A stretch of 9,077 bases of DNA from an uncultured Thermomonas sp. (lineage in GTDB: Bacteria > Pseudomonadota > Gammaproteobacteria > Xanthomonadales > Xanthomonadaceae): contig CAMLJA010000064.1 of the NCBI GenBank assembly GCA_946480065.1, forward strand, positions 1 through 9,077, given 5' to 3'. Positions 1-6,542 of the stretch are shown one piece after another. Numbering within the stretch: position 1 is the stretch's first letter; every line of letters begins with the position of its first letter. Below the pieces are notes generated by a model that saw only the letters and a list, made by a program, of their open reading frames with translations, did not search any database and had not been told where the DNA came from. A program made the translations under genes and the position numbers.

Positions 1-300
1 CGCGCGCGCCTGGCCGCGCTCGAGGAAGGCTGCTGGATCGACCTGCGCGATCCGGCCGACGACAGCGTGGTGCGGCGGCGGCTGGCGTGGCTGAGCCCGC
101 GCAGCGGGCAGGCGCTGGTGCTGAACCGGCGCGGGCTGCGGGCGGGCGAGGAGACGCTGGATTCGCTGGCGCGCAAGCTGGCCGACGGCCGCCTGGCGCT
201 GCTGGAAGGCGACGAGCATCCGGCCGAACTGGCCTGGCGCGCCACCTTCGAGAACCTGGAACGCATCGCCGGCGACGCCGGGGAGGCCGCGCATGGGTAG
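1..300 (+). CDS. DUF1631-family protein, C-terminal fragment
   Basis: This is an open reading frame that enters from the left edge and ends at TAG 298-300, so only the last 99 residues are visible. The fragment holds the pattern GCWIDL (residues 10-15 of the fragment), then a KLxWxS-like stretch RLAWLSP and an LVLNRRGL stretch. I recognise these as the C-terminal end of DUF1631 proteins, large uncharacterised proteobacterial proteins that are sometimes mislabelled thymidine phosphorylase. The tail resembles a small beta-barrel of PilZ type; that is an inference from the pattern, not an alignment. The gene overlaps the following PilZ gene by 8 bases, which suggests translational coupling and a shared job. 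The function is unknown, and the family assignment is moderately secure because most of the protein lies outside the window. Confidence 0.6.
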   Translation, partial: RARLAALEEGCWIDLRDPADDSVVRRRLAWLSPRSGQALVLNRRGLRAGEETLDSLARKLADGRLALLEGDEHPAELAWRATFENLERIAGDAGEAAHG

Positions 301-631
301 GGAATCGCGGCGGATGCCGCGGCGCGCGGTGCCGGGCCTGGTCGAAGTCACCGACACCATGACCGGCGCGGTGGTCGGCCACGTGGGCAACGTCTCGGTC
401 GGCGGCATGCTGCTGATCGCGCAGGCGCCGCTGGTCGAGGAAGGCCTGTACCAGTTCGCCTTCACCCTGCCCGACGAGCGCCGCCCGCTGGAAGTGGGCG
501 CGCACGTCCTGTGGCTGGACGCGGCCGGCGCGCCCGGGCAGGCCTGGGCCGGCGTGCGCTTCCTGGGCCTTGCGCCCGAAAGCACCCGCCAACTGCGCGA
601 GTGGATCGGCCACGGCAACGTCGACGCCTGA
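293..631 (+). CDS. PilZ-domain protein (probable cyclic-di-GMP receptor)
   Basis: This 112-residue protein is essentially one PilZ domain. The two PilZ signature parts are visible: arginines in RRMPRR (residues 6-11, giving RxxxR spacing for R6-R10 and R7-R11) and, after a short strand, NVSVGG (33-38), matching the D/NxSxxG motif. In the family these residues grip cyclic-di-GMP. No signal peptide or membrane segment is present, so it should be a cytosolic receptor or adaptor. The start at 293 is favoured by a strong ribosome-binding site (GGAGG at 282-286, six bases upstream) that lies inside the end of the DUF1631-like gene, with an 8-base overlap. Single-domain PilZ proteins in xanthomonads often affect type IV pili or secretion, but nothing here identifies the partner. 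The domain call is firm; the biological output is unknown. Confidence 0.85.
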   Translation: MGRESRRMPRRAVPGLVEVTDTMTGAVVGHVGNVSVGGMLLIAQAPLVEEGLYQFAFTLPDERRPLEVGAHVLWLDAAGAPGQAWAGVRFLGLAPESTRQLREWIGHGNVDA

Positions 632-664
632 GCCGCGCGCACTGCGCCGCTCCGCCCGATGGGT

Positions 665-670
665 CACAAT
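665..670 (+). promoter_or_regulatory. possible -10 element for pepQ
   Basis: CACAAT lies 27 bases before the pepQ start codon, in the 66-base gap after the PilZ gene, and would give a leader of roughly 20 bases. No convincing -35 box is seen at the right distance (around 642-648), and no clear Shine-Dalgarno sequence precedes the ATG at 698. This is a weak call based on one hexamer in a GC-rich gap. Confidence 0.25.
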
Positions 671-697
671 CCAGGGCCCCCAACGCCGGATCGCGCC

Positions 698-2017
698 ATG
701 CCCCCCGCGAACCTCGCCACGCTGTATCCCGCCCACCTCGAGACCCTGCAGGCCCGCGCCGCCGAGGCGCTGCGACGCGGCGGCTTCGACCACCTGGTCG
801 TGCCCAGCGGCACCCTGCACTACCACGCCTTCGACGACCGCGACTATCCGTACGCGGTGAACCCGCAGTTCAAGGCCTGGCTGCCGCTGACGCAGGCGCC
901 GGGCAGCTGGCTGGTCGTCACCCCCGGCAAGCGCCCCAAGCTGGTCTTCCTGCAGCCGCACGACTACTGGCACGTGGTGCCGGCGACGCCCAGCGACTAC
1001 TGGGTCGAGCATTTCGACGTCGAGGTGATCCGCACCGCGGAGGACGCCACGCGCCACCTGCCGTCCGATCCGGCCCGCTGCGCCATCCTTGGCGAACCGC
1101 AGAGCGCTCTGGGCGCCCACGCCCCCAACAACCCCGCGGCGGTGGTCCAGTACCTGGAATACCACCGCGCGTTCAAGACCCCCTACGAGATCGCGATGAT
1201 GCGCCAGGCCAGCCGCATCGGCGTGCGCGCGCACCGCGCGGCCGAGCGCGCCTTCCGCGCCGGCGCCAGCGAGTTCGGCATCCATCTCGCCTACTGCCAG
1301 GCCGCGGGCCAGGACGCCAACGACCTGCCCTACGGCAACATCGTCGCGCTCAACGAACACGCCGCGGTGCTGCACTACACCCAGCGCGACCGCCTGCCGC
1401 CAGCACCGGTGCGCAGCTTCCTGATCGATGCCGGCGCCAGCTTCGGCGGCTACGCCAGCGACATCACCCGCACCTATTCGGCGGCCGACGACGAGTTCGC
1501 GGCGATGGTCCGCGCCGTCGATGCCGCGCAGCTCGAACTCTGCGACATGGTGCGCGCCGGCACCGACTACGCGCGCATCCACGTGCAGGCGCACCTGCTG
1601 CTGGCCGGCGTGCTGCGCGACTTCGGCGTCCTCAAGGTGTCGCCCGAAGAGGCGCTGGCCAGCGGCGTCAGCAGCGCGTTCTTCCCGCACGGCATCGGCC
1701 ACGGCATCGGCCTGCAGGTCCACGACGTGGCCGGCTTCGCCGCCTCCGACGCCGGCGGCACGATCGCCAAGCCCGACGGCCATCCCTACCTGCGCCTGAC
1801 CCGCACGCTGGCGCCCGGGATGGTGGTGACCATCGAGCCGGGCATCTACTTCATCGACATGCTGCTGGACGAACTGAAGGCGAAGGGCCAGGGCGATGCG
1901 GTGGACTGGGACCGCGTGGCTGCGTTCAAGCCCTACGGCGGCATCCGCATCGAAGACGATGTGGTGTGCACGGACGATGCGCCGCTCAACCTGACCCGCG
2001 AAGCCTTTGCGGGGTGA
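698..2017 (+). CDS. pepQ: Xaa-Pro dipeptidase PepQ
   Basis: A 439-residue metallopeptidase of family M24B that cleaves dipeptides with proline in second position in the cytosol, the last step in recycling proline peptides. The N-terminal half follows the PepQ pattern closely (VNPQFKAW, PHDYWHVV, NIVALNEHAAVLHYT). The five di-metal ligands are present at the expected spacing: D244 (IDAG), D255 (SDITRT), H335 (HGIGHG), E380 (TIEPGIYF) and E419 (GIRIEDD). H331 and H342 complete the conserved histidines. The length matches E. coli PepQ (443). An in-frame ATG at 659 would add 13 residues with no family resemblance, so 698 is preferred. The gene stands alone on its strand and converges on pepP, another M24B enzyme. 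PepQ enzymes often also hydrolyse organophosphate esters; that side activity is family knowledge and is not shown here. Confidence 0.95.
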   Translation: MPPANLATLYPAHLETLQARAAEALRRGGFDHLVVPSGTLHYHAFDDRDYPYAVNPQFKAWLPLTQAPGSWLVVTPGKRPKLVFLQPHDYWHVVPATPSDYWVEHFDVEVIRTAEDATRHLPSDPARCAILGEPQSALGAHAPNNPAAVVQYLEYHRAFKTPYEIAMMRQASRIGVRAHRAAERAFRAGASEFGIHLAYCQAAGQDANDLPYGNIVALNEHAAVLHYTQRDRLPPAPVRSFLIDAGASFGGYASDITRTYSAADDEFAAMVRAVDAAQLELCDMVRAGTDYARIHVQAHLLLAGVLRDFGVLKVSPEEALASGVSSAFFPHGIGHGIGLQVHDVAGFAASDAGGTIAKPDGHPYLRLTRTLAPGMVVTIEPGIYFIDMLLDELKAKGQGDAVDWDRVAAFKPYGGIRIEDDVVCTDDAPLNLTREAFAG

Positions 2018-2026
2018 TGCCATCCA

Positions 2027-2047
2027 CCCCGGCGCCTGGCGCCGGGG
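2027..2047. terminator. hairpin between convergent pepQ and pepP
   Basis: A perfect 10-base inverted repeat (CCCCGGCGCC / GGCGCCGGGG) with one central T lies in the 36-base gap between the two convergent stop codons. The folded RNA would have about 8 pairs and a 5-base loop on either strand. No T-tract follows on either side, so it could be a weak bidirectional terminator, an RNA-end stabiliser, or both. A second, competing hairpin pairs GGGGTG (2011-2016) with CACCCC (2025-2030) around the pepQ stop codon and shares the CCCC at 2027-2030. Confidence 0.55.
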
Positions 2048-2053
2048 CCGCCA

Positions 2054-3373
2054 TCAACCGGCCATCAGCGCCTCAACCTCGTCCGCGCTGCGCTCCAGCG
2101 CGCCGGTCAGCACGCGGTGCCCGTCGCGGGTGACCAGCACGTCGTCCTCGATGCGAATGCCGATTCCGCGCCACTTCGCAGGCACCGTGGCATCGTCGGC
2201 GGGAATGTAGAGGCCGGGCTCGATCGTGAACACCATGCCCGGCTCGAGCAGGCGCGAGGCGCCGTCGATGCGGTATTCGCCGACGTCGTGCACGTCCAGG
2301 CCCAGCCAGTGCCCGGTCTTGTGGCGGTAGAAGCGCTTGTAGTCGCCATCGGCAACCGCCGCCTCCAGCGTGCCCTGCAACAGGCCGAGCGAGAGCAGGC
2401 CGTCGGACAGCGTGTGCACCGCGGCGTCGTGGCCGGCCTCGTACGGCACGCCGGGCCGCGCCTGCGCCAGCGCCGCGGCCTGCGCACGGCAGACCAGGTC
2501 GTGCAGCGCCCGCTGTTCACGGCTGAAGCGGCCACCGACCGGGAAGGTGCGGGTGATGTCGCTGGCGTAGCCGCGGTGTTCGGCACCGGCGTCGATCAGC
2601 ACCAGCTCGCCGGCGCGCGCCTTCGCGGCGTTGGCGCGGTAGTGCAGGACGCAGGCATTGGCGCCGGCGCCGACGATGCTGGCATAGGCCGGCTCGGCGC
2701 CGTGGCGGCGGAACACGCGCTCCACCTCGGCCTGGAGCTCGTATTCGTGGATGCCGGGCCGGGCCGCGCGCATCGCCGCGCGGTGCGCCTCCACGCTGAT
2801 GTCGGCGGCCTTCTGCATCAGCGCGATCTCGTCGGCCGACTTGAACAGGCGCATCTCGTCCAGCAGGTGGCCCAGCTCCAGGAATTCCTGCGGCGGCTGC
2901 GCGCCCTGCCGCGCCTGCGCGCGCACCCGGTTGAGCCAGCCGATCAGCTTGAGGTCGAACTCGGGGTCGCGGCCCAGGTGGTACTGGACGCGGCGGCGGC
3001 CTTCCAGCAGCCCGGGCAGGATGTCGTCGATGTCGGCGATGGGATAGGCGTCGTCCAGCCCCAGCGCGTCCACCGCGCCCTCGGGGCCCAGCCGCGGGCC
3101 GTCCCAGCCCTCGCGCTCGGGGTCGCGCTCGCGGCAGAACAGGATCGATTCGCCGTGGCGGCGGCCGGGCACCAGCACCAACACCGCTTCCGGCTCGTCG
3201 CAGCCGGTCAGGTACCAGAAATCGGAATCCTGGCGGTACGGATAGTGGGTGTCGCGGCTGCGGATGCGTTCCGGGGCCGCGGGCAGGACCAGGATCGCGC
3301 CGTCGCCGGCGGCCTGCATCAGCGCCTTGCGGCGGCGCGCCCGCGCCCGGCGCTCGGCGACCGACAGCGCCAT
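2054..3373 (-). CDS. pepP: Xaa-Pro aminopeptidase PepP (aminopeptidase P)
   Basis: A 439-residue M24B enzyme that removes the N-terminal residue from peptides whose second residue is proline; family members are manganese-dependent homotetramers in the cytosol. The N-terminal domain has the AMP_N signature (YPYRQDSDFWYLTG, residues 44-57). The catalytic pita-bread domain follows with all ligands: D261 (IDAG), D272 (SDITRT), H355 (GHWLGLDVHD), E385 (TIEPGLY) and E409 (GIRIEDD). These sit within three residues of their E. coli PepP counterparts. H351 and H362 are the other conserved active-site histidines. The start codon lies three bases after the stop of the UPF0149 gene (TGAGCCATG), and no strong Shine-Dalgarno is seen, so translation is probably coupled. 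In E. coli ubiH follows pepP; here pepQ is met instead, on the opposite strand. Confidence 0.96.
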   Translation of the reverse strand: MALSVAERRARARRRKALMQAAGDGAILVLPAAPERIRSRDTHYPYRQDSDFWYLTGCDEPEAVLVLVPGRRHGESILFCRERDPEREGWDGPRLGPEGAVDALGLDDAYPIADIDDILPGLLEGRRRVQYHLGRDPEFDLKLIGWLNRVRAQARQGAQPPQEFLELGHLLDEMRLFKSADEIALMQKAADISVEAHRAAMRAARPGIHEYELQAEVERVFRRHGAEPAYASIVGAGANACVLHYRANAAKARAGELVLIDAGAEHRGYASDITRTFPVGGRFSREQRALHDLVCRAQAAALAQARPGVPYEAGHDAAVHTLSDGLLSLGLLQGTLEAAVADGDYKRFYRHKTGHWLGLDVHDVGEYRIDGASRLLEPGMVFTIEPGLYIPADDATVPAKWRGIGIRIEDDVLVTRDGHRVLTGALERSADEVEALMAG

Positions 3374-3376
3374 GGC

Positions 3377-3925
3377 TCAGTGCAGCCGGTTGCGGAACCG
3401 CGGCCCCATCGCGCAGTCGGCGTGCAGCAGGAGCACCGCCATGCGCAGGTACTCCTCGATCTCGGTCAGCGACTCCTCGTCGTTGTCCGGGTCCACGTCG
3501 TCGATTCGCGCCGCGGCCAGGTTGGCCAGGTCGCCCAGGGCTTCCTCGTCCTCCGGCGACAGGGTCTTGTCGCCCACCGCCAGCCCAAAGCCGCCGAGGA
3601 AGGCGCGGCACCAGGCGAACATCGCGCCCGCGCGTTCGGCCACCTGGCCCTCGCCCGCGGCCGGCAGCAGGAGCTCGAAGCCGAAGCCGGGGTCGGAAAG
3701 CTGGGCCACCGTGGCGGTGCGCAAGCGGTCCAGCGGGTCGCCTTCGGCGGGTGCGGCCAGGCCCGGGTCGGCAATCACGTGGGCGGGCCAGTCGCGGGCG
3801 TCGGCGCCGCCGGCCGCCAGCCAGCCGCACAGGGCGCCGTGCAGTTCCGCGGGGGTGCTGGCCAGCGCCAGCCGCTGCGCCTCGGACGCGACCAGGTCCC
3901 AGTCGGGCAGCTCGTTGTCGCTCAC
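3377..3925 (-). CDS. ygfB: UPF0149 family protein (YgfB/YecA-like)
   Basis: An acidic 182-residue protein of the UPF0149 family, close in length to E. coli YgfB (192). Recognisable parts are LHGALCGWL near residues 28-36 (family pattern LHG..cG), an acidic centre (LSPEDEE, DDVDPDNDEES) and the C-terminal helix TEIEEYLRMAVLLL at about 154-167. I chose the GTG at 3925: the family begins only a few residues before its first helix, AGGA (minus strand, 3934-3937) lies eight bases upstream, and longer in-frame starts would run across the divergent promoter into the neighbouring gene. The molecular role is unresolved in most species; in Pseudomonas YgfB has been tied to AmpC beta-lactamase expression. 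It forms a tight operon with pepP, as in E. coli. The family call is secure; the function here is unknown. Confidence 0.88.
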   Translation of the reverse strand: MSDNELPDWDLVASEAQRLALASTPAELHGALCGWLAAGGADARDWPAHVIADPGLAAPAEGDPLDRLRTATVAQLSDPGFGFELLLPAAGEGQVAERAGAMFAWCRAFLGGFGLAVGDKTLSPEDEEALGDLANLAAARIDDVDPDNDEESLTEIEEYLRMAVLLLHADCAMGPRFRNRLH

Positions 3926-3953
3926 GCGCGATGTCCTGGTCCGGGGGGCCGCA

Positions 3954-3959
3954 AGTGTA
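3954..3959 (-). promoter_or_regulatory. -10 element of the ygfB-pepP operon
   Basis: TACACT on the minus strand places a start site near 3947, leaving a leader of about 22 bases that contains the AGGA ribosome-binding site before the GTG at 3925. No good -35 hexamer is seen, so the strength is uncertain. It faces away from an identical TACACT on the plus strand, 34 bases away. Confidence 0.45.
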
Positions 3960-3969
3960 GCAATTACGC

Positions 3970-3999
3970 TTGTTGCGCTCGTGCGCTCCTGCCTACACT
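3970..3999 (+). promoter_or_regulatory. promoter of the GGDEF-EAL gene, probably leaderless
   Basis: TACACT at 3994-3999 is a plausible -10 box with a weak -35 (TTGTTG, 3970-3975) at 18 bases spacing. The ATG at 4006 follows only six bases later, so transcription should begin at or next to the start codon. That matches the lack of any Shine-Dalgarno sequence. Local AT content is higher than in the surrounding DNA. Confidence 0.5.
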
Positions 4000-4005
4000 G
4001 GCGCG

Positions 4006-6288
4006 ATGTCGCCCTCGACGCCCATGGCTCCGGCCCGCGCCGCCCCTCCGCGGCTGGGGGCACTGGCCGGAGCCGTGGTGCCCACCACCCACTCGCTGGC
4101 GCTGCTGGTCGCCCTGCTGGTGCTGGCGCTGGCGGCCCTGGCGCTGGCCGGGCACCGCCGCCGCGAACGCGAGCAGCGCGAGCACCTGGAGGCGCTGCGC
4201 GAACGCGAGGAGAAGCTGCGCCTGGCCCTGTGGGCGTCGAACGAGTTCTACTGGCAGTACGACCTGCAGCGCCGCGAACTGGAAAGCACGCGGATCGAGC
4301 CGGGCACCGACGGCGACCTGCAGGTCCGGGTGGACCTGGACCGCGACCACCGCATCCATCCCGACGACCTGGAACTGGTGCTGGGGCGGCTGCGCGCGTA
4401 CGTGAAGGGCGAATCGTCGATGTTCCTGTCCGAACACCGCGTGCGCGGCCCCGCGGGCGACTGGCAATGGATGCGCGCGCGCGGCCGCGCCATCGCGCGG
4501 GACGAGGGCGGCCGGATCACCCGCATCGCCGGCACCGTCCGCAACGTGTCCGGCACCTGGCAGCAGGAGCGCGAGCGGCGCATCGCCACCGAGGTGATGC
4601 ACAGCATGGCCGAGGCGGTGGTGGTGGTGGACGACGGCTTCCGGTTCGTCTCGGTCAACCCCGCGTTCAGCCGCGTCAGCGGATACGCCCCCGACGAGGT
4701 GCTGGGCCGCGATGCCGCGCTGCTCGACAGCGGGCAGCACGACGAGGCCTTCTACGGGCAGGCGCGCCGCGCGCTGCGCGAAGCCGGCGCCTGGTCGGGC
4801 GAGATGTGGCAAAAGCGCAAGGACGGCCGCGAGTTCCTGTGCGCGATCCAGGCCAACGCCATCCGCGAGCCGGGCACCCTGCGACGGCTGTACGTGCTGG
4901 TCGCCACCGACATCACCGACCGGCGGCGGATCGAGCAGGAACTGCGCTACCTGGCCAACTACGACAGCCTCACCAACCTGCCCAACCGCACGCTGCTGGC
5001 GGAGCGCCTGTCGCGGGCGATCGTGCGCGCGCGCCGGCAGGCCAGCCGGGTGGCCATCCTGTTCATGGACCTGGACCGGTTCAAGGACGTCAACGATTCG
5101 CTCGGGCACGCCACCGGCGACCGCATCCTGCGGATCGCGGCGCAGCGGCTGCAGCAGGCGGTGGGCGGCGTGCAGACGGTGGCGCGGATCGGCGGCGACG
5201 AATTCACCGTGGTGCTGGAGGACCTCTCGGACCCCGCCGAGGCGGACGCCTGCGCCCAGCGCGTGATCGAGGCGTTCGACGAGCCGCTGCTGATCGACGA
5301 GCGCCAGGAAATCGTGGTGTCCCCGTCCATCGGCATCAGCCTGTACCCGGACAACGCGCAGGTGCCCACCGACCTGCTGAAGCACGCCGACACCGCGATG
5401 TACCAGGCCAAGGCCGCGGGGCGCCGGACCTTCCTGCGCTACGCCGAGGCGATGGACGGGCAGTCGCGGCAGCGCGCCGGCATGGTGGCGGCCCTGCGCC
5501 GCGCGATCGAACGCAACGAACTGGGCCTGGTCTACCAGCCGCAGCTGGCGCTGGCCGACGGCCGCATCGTGCGGGTGGAGGCCCTGCTGCGCTGGCAGAG
5601 CCCACAGTACGGCGAGGTCCCGCCGGCGCAGTTCATCCCGCTGGCCGAGGAAAGCGGCCTGATCGTGCCGATCGGCGAATGGGTGCTGCGCCAGGCCTGC
5701 GCCACGCTGGCCGGCTGGAGTCGCGAGGGCCTGTCCGGGGTCGCGATGGGGGTCAACGTCTCGGCCGCCCAGCTGCTGCGCAGCGACCTGCCGGGCACGG
5801 TGCAACGCATCCTGGCGGAGACCGGCCTGCATGCGGACCAGCTGGAGCTCGAGCTCACCGAGAGCATGCTGATGGCCAATGCCGGGGTGGCCGCCGAGCG
5901 CCTGCAGACCTTCCGGTCGCTCGGGGTCTCGATCGCGGTGGACGACTTCGGCACCGGCTATTCCTCGCTGGCCTACCTGCGCCGGCTGCCGATCACCACC
6001 CTGAAGATCGACAAGGCCTTCATCGACGACCTCGGCGGACCCGGCGACGGCGAGGATGCCGCCATCACCACCACGGTGATCGCGATGGCGCACTCGCTGG
6101 GCCTGGCGGTGGTCGCCGAAGGCGTGGAAACCCCCCAGCAGCTGGCGTTCCTGCGCCAGCACCGCTGCGACATGGTCCAGGGCTACTGGCTGTCCCGGCC
6201 GCTGCCGGCGCCGGACTGCCTGGCCTTCCTGCGCGACTGGCCGGCGCGGGCGGCGCGCACCACCGGAAGCTGGCAGGCCCTGCCTTGA
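4006..6288 (+). CDS. membrane-anchored PAS-PAS-GGDEF-EAL protein (cyclic-di-GMP turnover)
   Basis: A 760-residue signalling protein. Residues about 29-49 form one hydrophobic segment followed by RRRERE, a membrane anchor. A charged helix (50-75) leads to a PAS_3-like domain (about 68-185), a second PAS domain (about 195-305), GGDEF (about 312-480) and EAL (about 490-745). The GGDEF motif is intact (396-400), with D355 and the substrate-site N363/D364; the product-inhibition RxxD site is missing (GGVQ at 387-390). In the EAL domain the catalytic set is complete: E525 (EAL), N584, E616, D646, D647, K667, E705 and Q725. Phosphodiesterase activity is therefore likely; cyclase activity is possible but could instead be GTP-dependent regulation. 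The PAS ligand is unknown. The start at 4006 is chosen from the adjacent -10 box; 4024 is an alternative ATG. The gene has its own promoter and diverges from ygfB. Confidence 0.93.
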   Translation: MSPSTPMAPARAAPPRLGALAGAVVPTTHSLALLVALLVLALAALALAGHRRREREQREHLEALREREEKLRLALWASNEFYWQYDLQRRELESTRIEPGTDGDLQVRVDLDRDHRIHPDDLELVLGRLRAYVKGESSMFLSEHRVRGPAGDWQWMRARGRAIARDEGGRITRIAGTVRNVSGTWQQERERRIATEVMHSMAEAVVVVDDGFRFVSVNPAFSRVSGYAPDEVLGRDAALLDSGQHDEAFYGQARRALREAGAWSGEMWQKRKDGREFLCAIQANAIREPGTLRRLYVLVATDITDRRRIEQELRYLANYDSLTNLPNRTLLAERLSRAIVRARRQASRVAILFMDLDRFKDVNDSLGHATGDRILRIAAQRLQQAVGGVQTVARIGGDEFTVVLEDLSDPAEADACAQRVIEAFDEPLLIDERQEIVVSPSIGISLYPDNAQVPTDLLKHADTAMYQAKAAGRRTFLRYAEAMDGQSRQRAGMVAALRRAIERNELGLVYQPQLALADGRIVRVEALLRWQSPQYGEVPPAQFIPLAEESGLIVPIGEWVLRQACATLAGWSREGLSGVAMGVNVSAAQLLRSDLPGTVQRILAETGLHADQLELELTESMLMANAGVAAERLQTFRSLGVSIAVDDFGTGYSSLAYLRRLPITTLKIDKAFIDDLGGPGDGEDAAITTTVIAMAHSLGLAVVAEGVETPQQLAFLRQHRCDMVQGYWLSRPLPAPDCLAFLRDWPARAARTTGSWQALP

Positions 6289-6314
6289 CCCTGCGCCGCG
6301 GCAGCGCCCATGAT
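6285..6314 (+). promoter_or_regulatory. sigma-70 promoter for the coiled-coil gene and zapA, probably leaderless
   Basis: TTGACC (6285-6290, five of six matches to the consensus -35) overlaps the stop codon of the GGDEF-EAL gene. CATGAT (6309-6314, four of six) follows after an 18-base spacer. The ATG at 6321 begins six bases downstream of the -10, so the transcript should start on or beside the start codon. No Shine-Dalgarno sequence is present, in agreement. Confidence 0.55.
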
Positions 6315-6320
6315 GCCGCC

Positions 6321-6542
6321 ATGGACGATCGCGACCTGGCCTCCGAACTGCGCCGCCTGCTCGCGCGCATCGACGCGCTGGGCGCCCAGATGCAGCGGCT
6401 GCAGGACGAGAACCGCAGCATGCGCCAGCAGTACGAGCAGATGGCGGCGGAGCGGTCCCAGCTGCTGGCCAAGCAGGAACAGGCGCGCACCCGGGTGGAG
6501 GCGATGATCAGCCGCCTGAAGTCGCTGGAGCAGCACACGTGA
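6321..6542 (+). CDS. 73-residue coiled-coil protein, TIGR02449-like
   Basis: A short protein that is one continuous coiled coil. Heptad core positions run with 3-4 spacing almost from end to end (residues 6, 10, 13, 17, 20, 24, 27, 31, 34, 38, 41 and on to 69), mostly Leu, Ile and Met with one Asn (31) and one Tyr (38) in the middle. It resembles the TIGR02449 family, small proteins found beside zapA in several gammaproteobacteria. Its stop codon overlaps the GTG of zapA (GTGA), a translationally coupled pair. E. coli ZapB, an 81-residue coiled coil that binds ZapA, has a similar build, and the stretch IDALGAQMQRLQDENRSM recalls the ZapB core pattern; the ZapB-like role is my inference. The protein is soluble, with no signal peptide. 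Its leaderless promoter overlaps the end of the preceding gene. Confidence 0.85.
   Translation: MDDRDLASELRRLLARIDALGAQMQRLQDENRSMRQQYEQMAAERSQLLAKQEQARTRVEAMISRLKSLEQHT

Noticed and set aside
659..697. Earlier in-frame ATG for pepQ at 659
   Set aside because: The 13 extra residues (rich in Pro and Gly) have no counterpart in PepQ, and this stretch contains the possible -10 element.
2117..4405. Plus-strand open frame of 762 codons antisense to pepP and ygfB, running into the GGDEF-EAL gene
   Set aside because: It is the mirror of well-recognised genes in GC-rich DNA, where stop codons are rare in other frames. Its translation is low-complexity (Ala, Gly, His, Gln, Arg, Val) and it overlaps three secure genes.
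3964..6162. Minus-strand open frame of 732 codons antisense to the GGDEF-EAL gene
   Set aside because: Same GC-driven effect. The opposite strand encodes complete PAS, GGDEF and EAL domains with catalytic residues; the antisense product matches no family I know.
3249..6542. Plus-strand open frame of 1097 codons that ends with the coiled-coil protein
   Set aside because: Only the last 73 codons (from 6321) look like protein; the rest is an out-of-frame reading of pepP, ygfB and the GGDEF-EAL gene, rich in Arg, Gly and Pro.
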